Assembly (NCBI RefSeq): GCF_019048265.1
Contig: NZ_CP077311.1
Coordinates: forward strand, 594,001 to 658,000
Direction: 5' to 3'
Origin: Aeromonas sp. FDAARGOS 1405
GTDB taxonomy: Bacteria; Pseudomonadota; Gammaproteobacteria; Enterobacterales; Aeromonadaceae
DNA length: 64,000 nucleotides
The translations under genes were made by a program, and so were the position numbers. The notes under the pieces are model-generated. The model was not told where the DNA came from and did no database searches. It saw only the letters and a program-made list of their open reading frames with translations. Shown in pieces: positions 53,956 through 63,282 of the stretch. Each line of letters opens with the position of its first letter. Positions within the stretch are counted from its first letter, which is position 1.

Positions 53956-55515
53956 ATGACCAGACTCCATCAGGAGGGGGAGATACACTTCCCCGACAAC
54001 ATCGCACTCATCTCGACCACTGATCCCGCCAGTCATATTACCTATGCCAACCAGCACTTCTGTGATGTGGCCGGGTACGGTGCAGCCGAAATGGAAGGGG
54101 TACCCCACAATCTGGTGCGACACCCCGACATGCCCAAGGTGGCCTTCGCCGACATGTGGCAGCGGCTGCGACAGGGCAAAAGCTGGATGGGGCTGGTCAA
54201 GAACCGCGCCAAAAGCGGTCAGTTCTATTGGGTAAACGCTTACGTCACCCCGATCCTCAACGCCCAGAAGGAGATCGTCGAGTTCCAGTCGGTGCGCACC
54301 AAACCCGCCGCCAGCGATGTGGCCTGGGCCGAGCAGCTCTATGGCCTGCTGCGCAGCGGCAAGGCGCTTCCCTGGCTGAGCCGTTTTCACTTTGAACCGG
54401 GTCAGCTGACCCTCTGGCTCTCCGTTTCTGCGTTGCTCACTACCCTTGCTACTTTTGTCACCGGCAACCTGTTATGGCTGCTGCCCACCGCCTTGTTGCT
54501 GTTGGCACAGGCAATCCACGGCTGGCGATTGCAGCAACGGCTGGCTCATCTGCTCACCCTTGCCGATCAAGACAAGGGAACCCGCCTCTGTCAGGTGCTC
54601 TACACCCGACGGCGCGACACCCTGGCGGCCGTCGAACTGGCCCTGCGGATGAAGCAGGCCGAGCTCAAGGCCGTGGTCGGGCGCAGCGCCGACACTAACC
54701 AGCAGATCCTGCAGGCAGCCGAAGATGACCGGGGCAATATCCAGACCATTGATACTCATCTGCAGCAGCAGCGCGCCCACAGCGAGCAGCTGGCGACCGC
54801 CATCACCGAGTTGAGCCACTCCATTCGCGATGTGGCCCACAGTGCCCATGAGGCGAGCAATCTGGTTATAGAGGTACAGCAGGTCTCCGATGAGGGGCTG
54901 CAAGCATTGGCGACCACCCGATCCGCCGTCAACCAACTTCATCAGGAGCTGGATGCCAACCATGCCGTGCTGGCCCAGCTCACCAGCGACAGCCAGAAGA
55001 TCAGCGGTATTCTGGAGGTGATCAGCCAAATCGCCGACCAGACCAACCTGCTCGCCCTCAATGCGGCCATCGAGGCCGCTCGGGCGGGCGAACAGGGGCG
55101 TGGTTTTGCCGTGGTGGCGGACGAAGTGAGGGCGCTGGCCCAGAAGACCCGAGCCTCGACCAGCGAGATCCACGAGATGATCCAGGCGCTGCAACAGACT
55201 ACACGACAGCTGTCAGACGGGATGACACAAGGGGCGCAGACCTCGGTACGCTGCCAGCAGCACGCGGGCACCACCGCCGACGTGCTCACCCAGATCAACC
55301 GGATGCTGGGGCAGGTAACCCGCACCAGCGACGAGATCGCCCAGGCGGTGAGTCAGCAGGCCGACGTCACGGCGACCCTCGATGAAGGGGTACACCAGAT
55401 CCACCAGCTGGCCAGCCACACCGCCGACAACAGCAGGCAGGCGCTAGATGGCATCACCCTGCTGGTAGAGCGGCTGCAGGATCTCTCGCGGCTGATCAAC
55501 CAGTTCAGATATTGA
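53956..55515 (+). CDS. Aer-like PAS-containing chemoreceptor
   Basis: 519 residues: an N-terminal PAS domain (about 15-115; [40 protein letters not shown], as in FAD-binding Aer), a short double membrane anchor (about 150-195, [20 protein letters not shown]), and a signalling domain with [20 protein letters not shown] (about 360-380). No periplasmic domain, so it senses redox or energy inside the cell. A terminator follows directly. Confidence 0.92.
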   Translation: MTRLHQEGEIHFPDNIALISTTDPASHITYANQHFCDVAGYGAAEMEGVPHNLVRHPDMPKVAFADMWQRLRQGKSWMGLVKNRAKSGQFYWVNAYVTPILNAQKEIVEFQSVRTKPAASDVAWAEQLYGLLRSGKALPWLSRFHFEPGQLTLWLSVSALLTTLATFVTGNLLWLLPTALLLLAQAIHGWRLQQRLAHLLTLADQDKGTRLCQVLYTRRRDTLAAVELALRMKQAELKAVVGRSADTNQQILQAAEDDRGNIQTIDTHLQQQRAHSEQLATAITELSHSIRDVAHSAHEASNLVIEVQQVSDEGLQALATTRSAVNQLHQELDANHAVLAQLTSDSQKISGILEVISQIADQTNLLALNAAIEAARAGEQGRGFAVVADEVRALAQKTRASTSEIHEMIQALQQTTRQLSDGMTQGAQTSVRCQQHAGTTADVLTQINRMLGQVTRTSDEIAQAVSQQADVTATLDEGVHQIHQLASHTADNSRQALDGITLLVERLQDLSRLINQFRY

Positions 55516-55528
55516 AGCGACAGCGATC

Positions 55529-55557
55529 AAAAAAGCGCGTCAACTGACGCGCTTTTT
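55529..55557. terminator. bidirectional terminator after the Aer-like gene
   Basis: AAAAAGCGCGTC / GACGCGCTTTTT stem with loop AACT; serves dusA on the other strand as well. Confidence 0.92.
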
Positions 55558-55583
55558 GTTGCTCTTGCCTTGGCACAACTGGC

Positions 55584-56579
55584 TTATTCTGCCGTCTCGC
55601 TGGCGGCAAACTCCGGCACCTTGGCCATGGCATCCAGCACCACCTGAATACCGGCGCCCGGCTTGCAGGCGTTCTCACTCAGGTGACGACGCCAGGCGCG
55701 GGCTCCCTGCATGTTCTGGAACAGCCCCAGCATATGGCGGGTCATGTGGGAGAGGTAGTTGCCCTTGGCCAGCTCCTGCTCGATATAGGGCAGCATCATC
55801 CGAACCACTTCATGGCGGCTCGGCACAGCACTGTTCTGGCCGAACACCAGGTTGTCTACCTGCGCCAGAATGTAGGGGTTCTGATAGGCTTCACGCCCCA
55901 TCATAACACCATCAACGTGTTGCAGGTGCTCAAGGGTCTGCTCCATGGAGATGACGCCGCCGTTGAGGGCAATGGTGAGCTCCGGGTAATCCTGCTTGAC
56001 CCGATAGACCCGAGGATAATCGAGGGGCGGGATCTCGCGGTTCTCCTTGGGGCTCAGACCACTCAACCACGCCTTGCGGGCATGGACGATAAAGGTATCG
56101 CAACCGGCATCGCGCACCTGCTCGATAAAGGCCTGCAGAAATTCGTAGGAGTCCTGATCATCGATACCGATACGAGTCTTCACCGTCACCGGAATATCGA
56201 CTACATCGCGCATCGCCTTGACGCAGTCAGCCACCAGCGCCGGTTCGCCCATCAGGCAGGCGCCAAAGCGGCCGTTCTGCACCCGATCGGAGGGGCAACC
56301 GACGTTGATGTTCACCTCGTCATAGCCGCGCTCCTCGGCCAGCTTGGCACAGCGCGCCAGATCGGCCGGATTGCTGCCCCCCAGCTGCAGGGAAATGGGG
56401 TGCTCCTGCTCGCTGTAACCCAGATAATCCCCCTTGCCATGGATGATGGCGCCGGTGGTCACCATTTCGGTATAAAGCAAGGTCTGGCGACTCATCAGTC
56501 GATGAAAGTAACGGCAATGCCGATCAGTCCAGTCCAGCATGGGGGCGATGGAAAAACGCTGCGCCTGCATAAAAATCAT
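55584..56579 (-). CDS. dusA: tRNA-dihydrouridine synthase A (DusA)
   Basis: 331 residues of a flavin TIM barrel. [20 protein letters not shown] is the N-terminal Dus signature, [19 protein letters not shown] contains the catalytic Cys, and [20 protein letters not shown] is typical of DusA, which modifies U20/U20a. An ATG three codons in is an alternative start. Divergent from zur, as in E. coli. Confidence 0.95.
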   Translation of the reverse strand: MIFMQAQRFSIAPMLDWTDRHCRYFHRLMSRQTLLYTEMVTTGAIIHGKGDYLGYSEQEHPISLQLGGSNPADLARCAKLAEERGYDEVNINVGCPSDRVQNGRFGACLMGEPALVADCVKAMRDVVDIPVTVKTRIGIDDQDSYEFLQAFIEQVRDAGCDTFIVHARKAWLSGLSPKENREIPPLDYPRVYRVKQDYPELTIALNGGVISMEQTLEHLQHVDGVMMGREAYQNPYILAQVDNLVFGQNSAVPSRHEVVRMMLPYIEQELAKGNYLSHMTRHMLGLFQNMQGARAWRRHLSENACKPGAGIQVVLDAMAKVPEFAASETAE

Positions 56580-56707
56580 CCGGGTTGGCTAAAGAAAGGG
56601 GCGGATTTTATCACAACGTGAAGCAACCCCAGAAAATGAATTTTGTCGCCGCGCCATGCGAGGCCCTGTGATAGTATCCGGCTAATAGAAAGGGTATCTG
56701 CGTGATC

Positions 56708-57166
56708 ATGAATCAAGACCAACTTTTACAACGAGCCGAGCGACTCTGTATACAGCGAGGGATCCGCTTCACCCCGACCCGACGTCAGGTATTTCGCCTG
56801 CTGGCGGCACACGGCAACGCCATCAGCGCCTATGATTTGTTAGCCCAGCTGCAACAAACCGAAGCCAATGCCAAGCCGCCAACCGTCTATCGGGCACTCG
56901 ATTTTTTGCTCGAGCAGGGTTTTGCTCACAAGGTGGAATCTCTCAACGCGTTTATCTTCTGCTGCCACTTCGATCACGCTCACCCGATGCAGCTACTGAT
57001 CTGCGATGAGTGCGGTGATGTGGTCGAGCTTCACGACTCGGCGATCGATAGCGCGTTTTCCGAGCAGGCCCACTTGCATGGTTTTACTATTACCAATAAG
57101 ACGATAGAGGCACATGGCCAATGTGCCCGTTGTACGCCCACTGTAGGAAGTCATCATGAAGGCTGA
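56708..57166 (+). CDS. zur: zinc uptake regulator Zur (Fur family)
   Basis: 152 residues from the ATG at 56708 (a GTG two codons upstream is also possible). Fur-type winged helix with KPPTVYRALDFLLEQGFAHK, a metal core CHFDHAHPMQLLICDECGD, and the structural zinc pairs CDEC and CARC. The QRGIRFTPTRRQVFRLLAAH start and VESLNAFIFCC match Zur better than Fur. It overlaps cheX by 11 bases, which is unusual. Confidence 0.92.
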   Translation: MNQDQLLQRAERLCIQRGIRFTPTRRQVFRLLAAHGNAISAYDLLAQLQQTEANAKPPTVYRALDFLLEQGFAHKVESLNAFIFCCHFDHAHPMQLLICDECGDVVELHDSAIDSAFSEQAHLHGFTITNKTIEAHGQCARCTPTVGSHHEG

Positions 57167-57617
57167 TTTTGTAAATCCGTTCCTGCTATCCCTGCTCAAT
57201 GTGCTCTCGACCATGGCACAGCTGGAACTCAAACCGGGCAAACCGAAACGCAAGATGGATGAGTTGGCGCGCGGCGACGTCTCCGGCCTGATCGGCATGG
57301 TCGGCCCGCAGACCCGTGGTTCCCTCTCCATCAGCTTCGAGAAGGGGCTGGCGCTGGAGATCATGCGCCGTATGCTGGGGGAAGCGCCCGCCTCCATCAA
57401 CGAAGAGGTGACCGACATGGTCGGTGAAATCACCAACATGGTGACCGGCGGTGCCAAGCGGATGCTGGGTGAGAAGGGCTACGAGTTTGACATGGCGACC
57501 CCCATCATCGTCTCAGGCCCCAACCACACCATCACCCACCGTGCCGATGGCACCAAGATTATGATGCCGTTCGAATCCGATTTCGGTCGCGCCACCATCG
57601 AAATCTGCTTCGAGTAA
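57156..57617 (+). CDS. cheX: CheX-like chemotaxis phosphatase domain protein
   Basis: 153 residues with the CheX/CheC fold: EEVTDMVGEITNMVTGGAKR is the helix with the E-x2-N catalytic pair, and PIIVSGPNHTITH precedes the final strands (ATIEICFE). CheX dephosphorylates CheY-P. It overlaps zur by 11 bases and is followed after 4 bp by a small membrane protein. No chemotaxis operon is adjacent. Confidence 0.9.
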   Translation: MKADFVNPFLLSLLNVLSTMAQLELKPGKPKRKMDELARGDVSGLIGMVGPQTRGSLSISFEKGLALEIMRRMLGEAPASINEEVTDMVGEITNMVTGGAKRMLGEKGYEFDMATPIIVSGPNHTITHRADGTKIMMPFESDFGRATIEICFE

Positions 57618-57621
57618 TCCT

Positions 57622-57852
57622 ATGTGGAAAGCATTGAAATGGATTTTCATCTGCTGGGCCCTGCTGTTGATCCTATCGGACATTCAGATCAGCACCTCCC
57701 TCTACAAATACGAGGATAACCGGGTACTCATCAACTTCCCGCGCTGGGAGACCAAGCAGCCTTGGGGCACCTTCGAGTGGCATGCCGGACGGGTGGAAAC
57801 CCACTGGTATGGTCTGGAGGGTAAACCCAAGCCGTCAGGCCCGCAAATCTGA
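57622..57852 (+). CDS. small single-pass membrane protein, unknown
   Basis: 76 residues with one N-terminal helix (LKWIFICWALLLILSDIQIS) and a Trp/aromatic-rich soluble tail (FPRWETKQPWGTFEWHAGRV, ending THWYGLEG). Follows cheX by 4 bp and is probably co-transcribed with zur-cheX. Family not recognised. Confidence 0.7.
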   Translation: MWKALKWIFICWALLLILSDIQISTSLYKYEDNRVLINFPRWETKQPWGTFEWHAGRVETHWYGLEGKPKPSGPQI

Positions 57853-57880
57853 TCCGGTAACGGATCCGGCAGAAACAGAA

Positions 57881-57902
57881 GAGGCCAGCAGATGCTGGCC
57901 TC
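57881..57902. terminator. hairpin between the small membrane protein and brnQ
   Basis: GAGGCCAGCA / TGCTGGCCTC stem. The minus-strand side is followed by TTCTGTTTCT, so it likely ends the brnQ transcript. Confidence 0.6.
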
Positions 57903-57925
57903 CTTGCTATCTCGTTGTTTCTGAA

Positions 57926-59260
57926 TCAAGCCGCCTCGGCAGCCAGCTTCTCGGGCGGGCGAACCACCATCCCTACCACGCAAGCCAGCAGGGTCGGCAT
58001 CAGCCAGGCAAGGCCATTGTCGAACAGCGGCAGGAAAGCAAACGCATCCATCTTCATACCGGCAGCTCGCAGCCCATCCAGACAGCCAAACAGAAAGGCG
58101 ACCGCCAGCACGCCGCGAAACACCCGCCGTGGATGGGCAAACCACCCCTTGAGGAAGGTGAGCAGCACCAGCGCGATGGCGACCGGATAAATGGCCACCA
58201 GCACCGGGATGGAGAGGCCGATCAATTCGCTCAATCCCACATTGGCCACCAGTGCACAGAGCGCCCCCAGCAGCATCACCCAGTTGCGATAGGCCCAACC
58301 TGTCAGGCCATGGAAGTAGTCAGCACCGGCACAGAGCAGGCCGACCGCACTGGTAAAACAGGCCAGGGTGATGATGGCAGCCAGAATAAACTGACCCGGT
58401 TGGCCAAACAGGCTCAGGACGTAGGCATTGACGATAGCGCCGCCATTGCTGATATCGCTCGCAACCCCACCGGCGCTGTTGCCCAGCTGAAAGAGTGAGA
58501 CATACACCGCCGACAACCCGACCGCCGAGATCAAGCCCGCAATGGTCAGATATTTGAACTGGCTGCGATAATCCTCAATCCCCTTCTGGCGCAGCAACCC
58601 GATGATCAGGGCGCCAAACATCAGGGAGGCCAAGGTATCCATGGTGTTGTACCCCTCCAGCATCCCCTTGGTCAGGGCTGCATCTATGTACTCACCGCTG
58701 GCATCAGGCATGGTGCCCTGCGGCGTCATAAAGACCCCGACCGCCAGAATAAGCAGCATCGCCATCAGGGCTGGGGTCAGATACTTGCCGACCGCATCGA
58801 GCAGTTTGCCCCGATCGAGCGCCACTAGGATCACCAGCGCAAAGAAACTCAGGGTGTAGATCAGCAGCCCCTCATGACCGGCATCGCCGAGCCAGGGCTT
58901 GAGCCCCATCTCGTAGGCGACCAGACCGGTGCGGGGAATGGCAAAGGCGGGCCCCATGATGATATAGATGACGATGGCCAGCGCCGTCGCCACCCCGGCG
59001 GGCAGATAGCGGGTCATTCCGGTCCAGCCACTCGCACCGCCCCCCGAACTCCCCTTGGCCACCGCAATCAGGGTGATCAGCGGCAAGCCCACTGCCGTCA
59101 GCAAAAAGCCGCACATGGCGGCCAGCAGATGCTCACCAGCCATAAAACCGGCCAGCGGCGGAAAAATGATATTGCCAGCCCCCAGATAGAAGGCAAACGT
59201 CATAAACCCCAATCCGAATACGTCGGACAACTTCAATGATTTCGTCAAACTCAACCTCAT
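57926..59260 (-). CDS. brnQ: branched-chain amino-acid:cation symporter BrnQ (first paralog)
   Basis: 444 residues from the ATG at 59260, giving MRLSLTKSLKLSDVFGLGFM, then FAFYLGAGNIIFPPLAGFMA, the LIVCS-family N-terminus. About 12 membrane segments. Takes up Leu/Ile/Val with Na+ or H+. Very similar to the paralog at 59661 but with a longer loop (KGSSGGGASGWTGMTRYLPA). An ORF beginning MLKVVRLIRS lies 16 bp upstream. An earlier start at 59335 is rejected as it would run through that leader. Confidence 0.93.
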   Translation of the reverse strand: MRLSLTKSLKLSDVFGLGFMTFAFYLGAGNIIFPPLAGFMAGEHLLAAMCGFLLTAVGLPLITLIAVAKGSSGGGASGWTGMTRYLPAGVATALAIVIYIIMGPAFAIPRTGLVAYEMGLKPWLGDAGHEGLLIYTLSFFALVILVALDRGKLLDAVGKYLTPALMAMLLILAVGVFMTPQGTMPDASGEYIDAALTKGMLEGYNTMDTLASLMFGALIIGLLRQKGIEDYRSQFKYLTIAGLISAVGLSAVYVSLFQLGNSAGGVASDISNGGAIVNAYVLSLFGQPGQFILAAIITLACFTSAVGLLCAGADYFHGLTGWAYRNWVMLLGALCALVANVGLSELIGLSIPVLVAIYPVAIALVLLTFLKGWFAHPRRVFRGVLAVAFLFGCLDGLRAAGMKMDAFAFLPLFDNGLAWLMPTLLACVVGMVVRPPEKLAAEAA

Positions 59261-59276
59261 CTGCCTTATCAGCTTG

Positions 59277-59372
59277 TTATTGATTGCACCCACTGCCTGG
59301 CAGATAACCGGTAACAATACCTCTCGCCCCCACACGGCCCTCGGACCGGATGAGGCGCACCACCTTTAGCAT
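59277..59372 (-). CDS. 31-aa BCAA-rich upstream ORF of brnQ (candidate leader peptide)
   Basis: Begins MLKVVRLIRSEGRVGARG and ends just 16 bp before brnQ. Val-Val and Leu-Ile are adjacent near the start. A second shorter ORF further upstream (59421-59462) reads MERRVVRRLIPQQ, with the same VVR-LI pattern. No convincing terminator lies between them and brnQ, so any control would be translational. Speculative. Confidence 0.35.
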   Translation of the reverse strand: MLKVVRLIRSEGRVGARGIVTGYLPGSGCNQ

Positions 59373-59420
59373 AAAGAAGAAGAGTTCGATCTCAATCACC
59401 AATTAATATCTTGAAACAAT

Positions 59421-59462
59421 TTACTGCTGCGGAATTAATCGCCGAACAACTCGGCGTTCCAT
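59421..59462 (-). CDS. 13-aa upstream ORF with Val-Val and Leu-Ile (candidate leader peptide)
   Basis: MERRVVRRLIPQQ followed by TAA. The start lies beside a small CGCCGA/TCGGCG hairpin. It sits in the otherwise empty 400-bp gap between the two brnQ genes. Evidence for translation is only its composition. Confidence 0.3.
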   Translation of the reverse strand: MERRVVRRLIPQQ

Positions 59463-59607
59463 AAACAGGTGTCACACGTGGCGTATGGGAGGTAAGAAGG
59501 GGGGAACAGGTTATAGCGGCCAAATACGGCTGCTCAGATGCTATCTGCGAACGGTGACAACTACGGCAGTGTAAAGCGAGGCGAGAAACGAAGCTCACAG
59601 AAAACAA

Positions 59608-59632
59608 AAGAGCCTGCACGGGGCAGGCTCTT
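59608..59632 (-). terminator. terminator after the second brnQ
   Basis: AAGAGCCTGC / GCAGGCTCTT stem with TTTTGTTTTC on the minus-strand side. Confidence 0.85.
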
Positions 59633-59660
59633 GCTCTTGGCAATATCACATCGGGCGTGA

Positions 59661-60971
59661 TCAGGCAGCTTCGGCAGCCATCTCGGTCGGACGCACCATC
59701 ATGCCAACTACGCAGGCCAGCAGGGTCGGCATCAGCCAGGCGAGGCCCTTGTCGAACAGCGGCAGGAAGGCGAACGCATCCATCTTCATGCCGGCAGCAC
59801 CCAGACCATCCAGGCAACCGAACAGGAAGGCAACCATCAACACGCCACGGAACACCAGACGGGGACGGCCGAAGTAACCCTTCAGGAAGGTGACCAGTAC
59901 CAGCGCCACGGCAACCGGATAGATGGCAACCAGCACCGGAATGGAGAGGCTGATCAGCTGGCTCAGGCCCACGTTGGCCACCACGGCACAGATAACGCCC
60001 AGCAACACCACCAGCTTCTTGTAAGCCATGCCGGTCAGATTGTGGAAGAAATCGGAACAGGCGGAGATCAGACCGACTGCAGTGGTAAAGCACGCCAGAG
60101 TGATGATGGCCGCCAGAATGAACTGACCCGGCTGACCAAACAGGCTCAGTACGTAAGCGTTGACGATGGCGCCACCGTTGCTCACATCGGTCGCCACACC
60201 GGCTGCAGTGTTGCCCAGCTGGAACAGGGAGACGTACACCACGCTCAGACCAACGGCAGAGATGAGGCCGGCAATGGCCAGATACTTGAACTGGCTCTTG
60301 TAATCGTTGATGCCTTTCTGGCGCAGCAGATCGACGATCAGGGCGCCAAACATCAGGGACGCCAAGGTGTCCATGGTGTTGTAGCCTTCCAGGATCCCTT
60401 TCACGAAGGGGCTGTTCTGATAGTCACCGGACGCATCAGGCATGGAGCCTTGCGGTGCTACGAATACACCGATCGCCAGAGTCAGCAGCAGCAGCATCAG
60501 TACCGGAGTCAGGTATTTGCCGATGGCGTCCATCAGCTTGCCCTGGTTCATGGAGACCAGAATGGCCACACCAAAGAAGATCACGGTATAGACCGCCAGA
60601 CCCGCTTGCCCCATATCACCGATGAACGGCTTGAGGCCCATCTCGTAGGCAACCAGACCGGTACGGGGCGCGGCAAAGGCCGGGCCGATGATGATGTAGA
60701 TGGCAACGGCCAGCGCAGTCGCGACACCGGCAGGCAGCAGTTTGGTCATGCCATCCCAGCCGTTACCGGCTTTCGCCACGGCCAGAATGGTCACCAGAGG
60801 CAGGCCCACGGCAGTGACCAGGAAGCCAAACATCGCCAGGGAGAGGTGCTCACCAGCCATGTAACCGGCCAACGGCGGGAAAATGATGTTACCGGCGCCC
60901 AAGTAGAAGGCGAAGGTCATAAACCCTAATCCGAGTACATCGGACAATGTGAGTGATTTCGTCAAGTTCAA
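59661..60971 (-). CDS. brnQ: branched-chain amino-acid:cation symporter BrnQ (second paralog)
   Basis: 436 residues, start MNLTKSLTLSDVLGLGFMTF, same LIVCS signatures (YLGAGNIIFPPLAGYMAGEH, PRTGLVAYEMGLKPFIGD). Tandem paralog of the gene at 57926, same strand, separated by 400 bp containing its terminator and the candidate leader ORFs of the first paralog. Upstream lies a long-stem terminator-like element (see 61033-61110). Confidence 0.93.
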   Translation of the reverse strand: MNLTKSLTLSDVLGLGFMTFAFYLGAGNIIFPPLAGYMAGEHLSLAMFGFLVTAVGLPLVTILAVAKAGNGWDGMTKLLPAGVATALAVAIYIIIGPAFAAPRTGLVAYEMGLKPFIGDMGQAGLAVYTVIFFGVAILVSMNQGKLMDAIGKYLTPVLMLLLLTLAIGVFVAPQGSMPDASGDYQNSPFVKGILEGYNTMDTLASLMFGALIVDLLRQKGINDYKSQFKYLAIAGLISAVGLSVVYVSLFQLGNTAAGVATDVSNGGAIVNAYVLSLFGQPGQFILAAIITLACFTTAVGLISACSDFFHNLTGMAYKKLVVLLGVICAVVANVGLSQLISLSIPVLVAIYPVAVALVLVTFLKGYFGRPRLVFRGVLMVAFLFGCLDGLGAAGMKMDAFAFLPLFDKGLAWLMPTLLACVVGMMVRPTEMAAEAA

Positions 60972-61032
60972 CCTCGTCTGTCTTGTAAATTATTGCTTGT
61001 TATAGTTTTTATCGGTCGATGACCGGGTGTGT

Positions 61033-61110
61033 TCAGGGGGTATAAAAAAAGAGCCCCGCATGTTTTTTCATCGCAACCAGTGGTTTTAGCTGGTCTGGAG
61101 CGGGCGCTCG
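61033..61110 (-). terminator. terminator or attenuator-like element between trmN6 and brnQ
   Basis: On the minus strand GAGCGCCCGC can pair with GCGGGGCTC (one bulge), the latter followed by TTTTTTTT, with a nested hairpin ACCAG/CTGGT in the loop. It could end trmN6 or act in the brnQ leader. A 52-codon ORF (starting MLVPDRAPAP) overlaps it but has no obvious amino-acid run. Confidence 0.45.
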
Positions 61111-61156
61111 ATCTGGAACCAGCATAATGGCGTGAAAAAATAGTTCAAGACGAAAT

Positions 61157-61867
61157 TTACATCTTCAAATAGAAGGGGTTGGTCAGTTGGATATATCTGT
61201 CGGAATAGGCCCCATCAGCAGAATGGATCACAATTTCACCCCTCTCACACCTGTTTAATCCTCTGCCAAGTAGCAATAAAACACGATTTGCCTCTTTACC
61301 CTCTCTGGTGATAACAGCTGTATAACAAATGCCATGCAGATCATAATTCGCCGAAATGCATAAAATTTCATCGGCCATCGCAGTCGGCAGCACCAGCGCC
61401 ACCTGCCCGTTCGGGCTCAGCAAACGATCGCAGGCCGCCAGTAATGCGTGGCTGTCGAGGGCGCCGGTATGGCGGGCCAACGCCCGCGCCGGATCGCTAA
61501 ATGACTGGCCTGCCACGAAATAGGGAGGGTTGGAGACGACAAGATCGTAAGGGGCGGCCTGATAATCCTGAATGGCACTCTCTATGACGGTCACCCGATC
61601 GGCCCAGGGAGAGGCAGCCGCATTCTCCCGCGCCTGACTGGCCGCATTAATATCCAGCTCGACCGCATCAAGACGGCAGTCAGATCTGCTGCGCTGGGCC
61701 AGCATCAGGGCAATCAGGCCGCTGCCGGTGCCGATATCGAGCACTCGACGCGCCTGTTCGACCGGCGCCCAGGCACCGAGCAAAATGCCATCGGTGCCTA
61801 CCTTCATGGCGCAGCGATCGTGATTAATATGGAACTGTTTGAAGGTAAATCCGCGACTACGTCCCAT
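61157..61867 (-). CDS. trmN6: tRNA1(Val) (adenine-37-N6)-methyltransferase TrmN6 (YfiC)
   Basis: 236 residues. Class I SAM fold with LDIGTGSGLIALMLAQRS (motif I) and the N6-adenine motif NPPYF. FKQFHINHDRCAMKVGTDGI is the TrmN6 N-terminal block. It methylates A37 of tRNA-Val(UAC), the species encoded six times at 15.5-16.6 kb. Divergent from srmB, as in E. coli. Confidence 0.93.
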   Translation of the reverse strand: MGRSRGFTFKQFHINHDRCAMKVGTDGILLGAWAPVEQARRVLDIGTGSGLIALMLAQRSRSDCRLDAVELDINAASQARENAAASPWADRVTVIESAIQDYQAAPYDLVVSNPPYFVAGQSFSDPARALARHTGALDSHALLAACDRLLSPNGQVALVLPTAMADEILCISANYDLHGICYTAVITREGKEANRVLLLLGRGLNRCERGEIVIHSADGAYSDRYIQLTNPFYLKM

Positions 61868-61986
61868 CTGGCCCCCGTCATCTGCAAAAATGGTGGGCGA
61901 TTATAGCGGCTAAGACACACTCACCAATAGGAGCCGACGAGATAATCGCCTATAATCTGCCGTTTCCTTAATGACCGAGTATTGCC

Positions 61987-63210
61987 ATGAGCCAGTCCTT
62001 TGATGATTTCGACCTGCACCCCGCCCTCAACCGGGCCTTGGCCGAGATGGGATTCACCCGCCCCACCACCATCCAGCAGATGGTGCTGGAGCCAGCCCTG
62101 GACGGCCGCGATATTCTGGCATCCGCACCGACCGGTACCGGCAAGACAGCCTCTTTCCTGCTGCCGGCACTCCAGCACCTGCTGGACTTCCCGCGCCGCA
62201 AGCCGGGCCCCTGCCGCATGCTGATCCTGACCCCGACCCGCGAGCTGGCGCTGCAGGTGACCGCACACGCCAAGGCGCTGGCGGCTCACACCGACCTCAG
62301 CATCGAGACCATCATCGGCGGCGTCAGCCATGAAGAGCAGCTGCCTGCCCTGACCAAGACCACCGACATAGTGGTCGCCACCCCGGGCCGTCTGCTCGAA
62401 TACATCGAGAAAGAGGAGTTCGAGAGCCACGACATCGAGGTGCTGGTGCTGGACGAAGCGGACCGCATGCTGGACATGGGCTTTATCAAGGATGTGAACC
62501 GCATCGTGGAAGAGGCGCGCTACCGCAAGCACACCATGCTCTTCTCCGCCACCCTGGAAGGGGCCGGCCTCGAGAAGTTCGCCAACGAGATCCTCAAGGA
62601 TCCGGTGGAGCTGCACGCCGAGCCGCCCCGCAGCGAGCGTCGCCCCATCACCCAGTGGATCCATCTGGCCGATGACGCCGCCCACAAGCTGGCGCTGCTG
62701 ACCCATATCCTGAAAGATCCGGAAACCCAGAAGGCGATCATCTTCGTCAAGACTCGAGAGCGTCTGGCGGAGCTCTCCGGCCAGCTGCAGGCTGCGGGTA
62801 TCTCCTGCGCCTGGATCCGTGGCGAAATGGAGCAGAGCAAGCGTATCGAGTCGATCCGCAAGTTCCACGAAGGGGAAGTACCCTTCCTGATCGCCACCGA
62901 TGTCGCCGCCCGCGGCATCGACCTGCCGAACGTCAGCCACGTCATCAACTACGACATGCCCTACGGCGCCGATGTCTACGTCCACCGGATCGGCCGTACC
63001 GGCCGCGCTGGCAACCGTGGCTGTGCCATCAGCCTGGTGGAAGCCCACGACATGGCGATGGTCGCCAAGATCGAGCGCTACACCGAGGAGCGCCTCAAGC
63101 GCCGGGTGATCGACGAGCTGCGCCCGAAACACAAGGAAGCGCGGGTTCCGGTGAAGAAGAAAAAGCCGGTCGACAAGAAGAAGTCCGCCAAGAAGAAAAA
63201 GAAGAAGTGA
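61987..63210 (+). CDS. srmB: DEAD-box RNA helicase SrmB
   Basis: 407 residues with all DEAD-box motifs: Q motif FTRPTTIQQ, I APTGTGKT (about 47-54), Ia TPTRELALQ, II VLDEADRMLDMGF, III SATLEG, V ATDVAARGIDLP, and VI HRIGRTGRAG. The Lys-rich tail (PVKKKKPVDKKKSAKKKKKK) is typical of SrmB, an early 50S assembly factor. Monocistronic with a strong terminator. Confidence 0.94.
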   Translation: MSQSFDDFDLHPALNRALAEMGFTRPTTIQQMVLEPALDGRDILASAPTGTGKTASFLLPALQHLLDFPRRKPGPCRMLILTPTRELALQVTAHAKALAAHTDLSIETIIGGVSHEEQLPALTKTTDIVVATPGRLLEYIEKEEFESHDIEVLVLDEADRMLDMGFIKDVNRIVEEARYRKHTMLFSATLEGAGLEKFANEILKDPVELHAEPPRSERRPITQWIHLADDAAHKLALLTHILKDPETQKAIIFVKTRERLAELSGQLQAAGISCAWIRGEMEQSKRIESIRKFHEGEVPFLIATDVAARGIDLPNVSHVINYDMPYGADVYVHRIGRTGRAGNRGCAISLVEAHDMAMVAKIERYTEERLKRRVIDELRPKHKEARVPVKKKKPVDKKKSAKKKKKK

Positions 63211-63226
63211 TCGCCTGGCGATAAAG

Positions 63227-63256
63227 AGAAGGGCCATCCCGCGGGATGGCCCTTCT
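63227..63256. terminator. terminator after srmB
   Basis: AGAAGGGCCATCCC / GGGATGGCCCTTCT near-perfect palindrome between convergent srmB and elaA. Confidence 0.85.
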
Positions 63257-63282
63257 GCATTCTGAATCACTCTGACGAGTGG

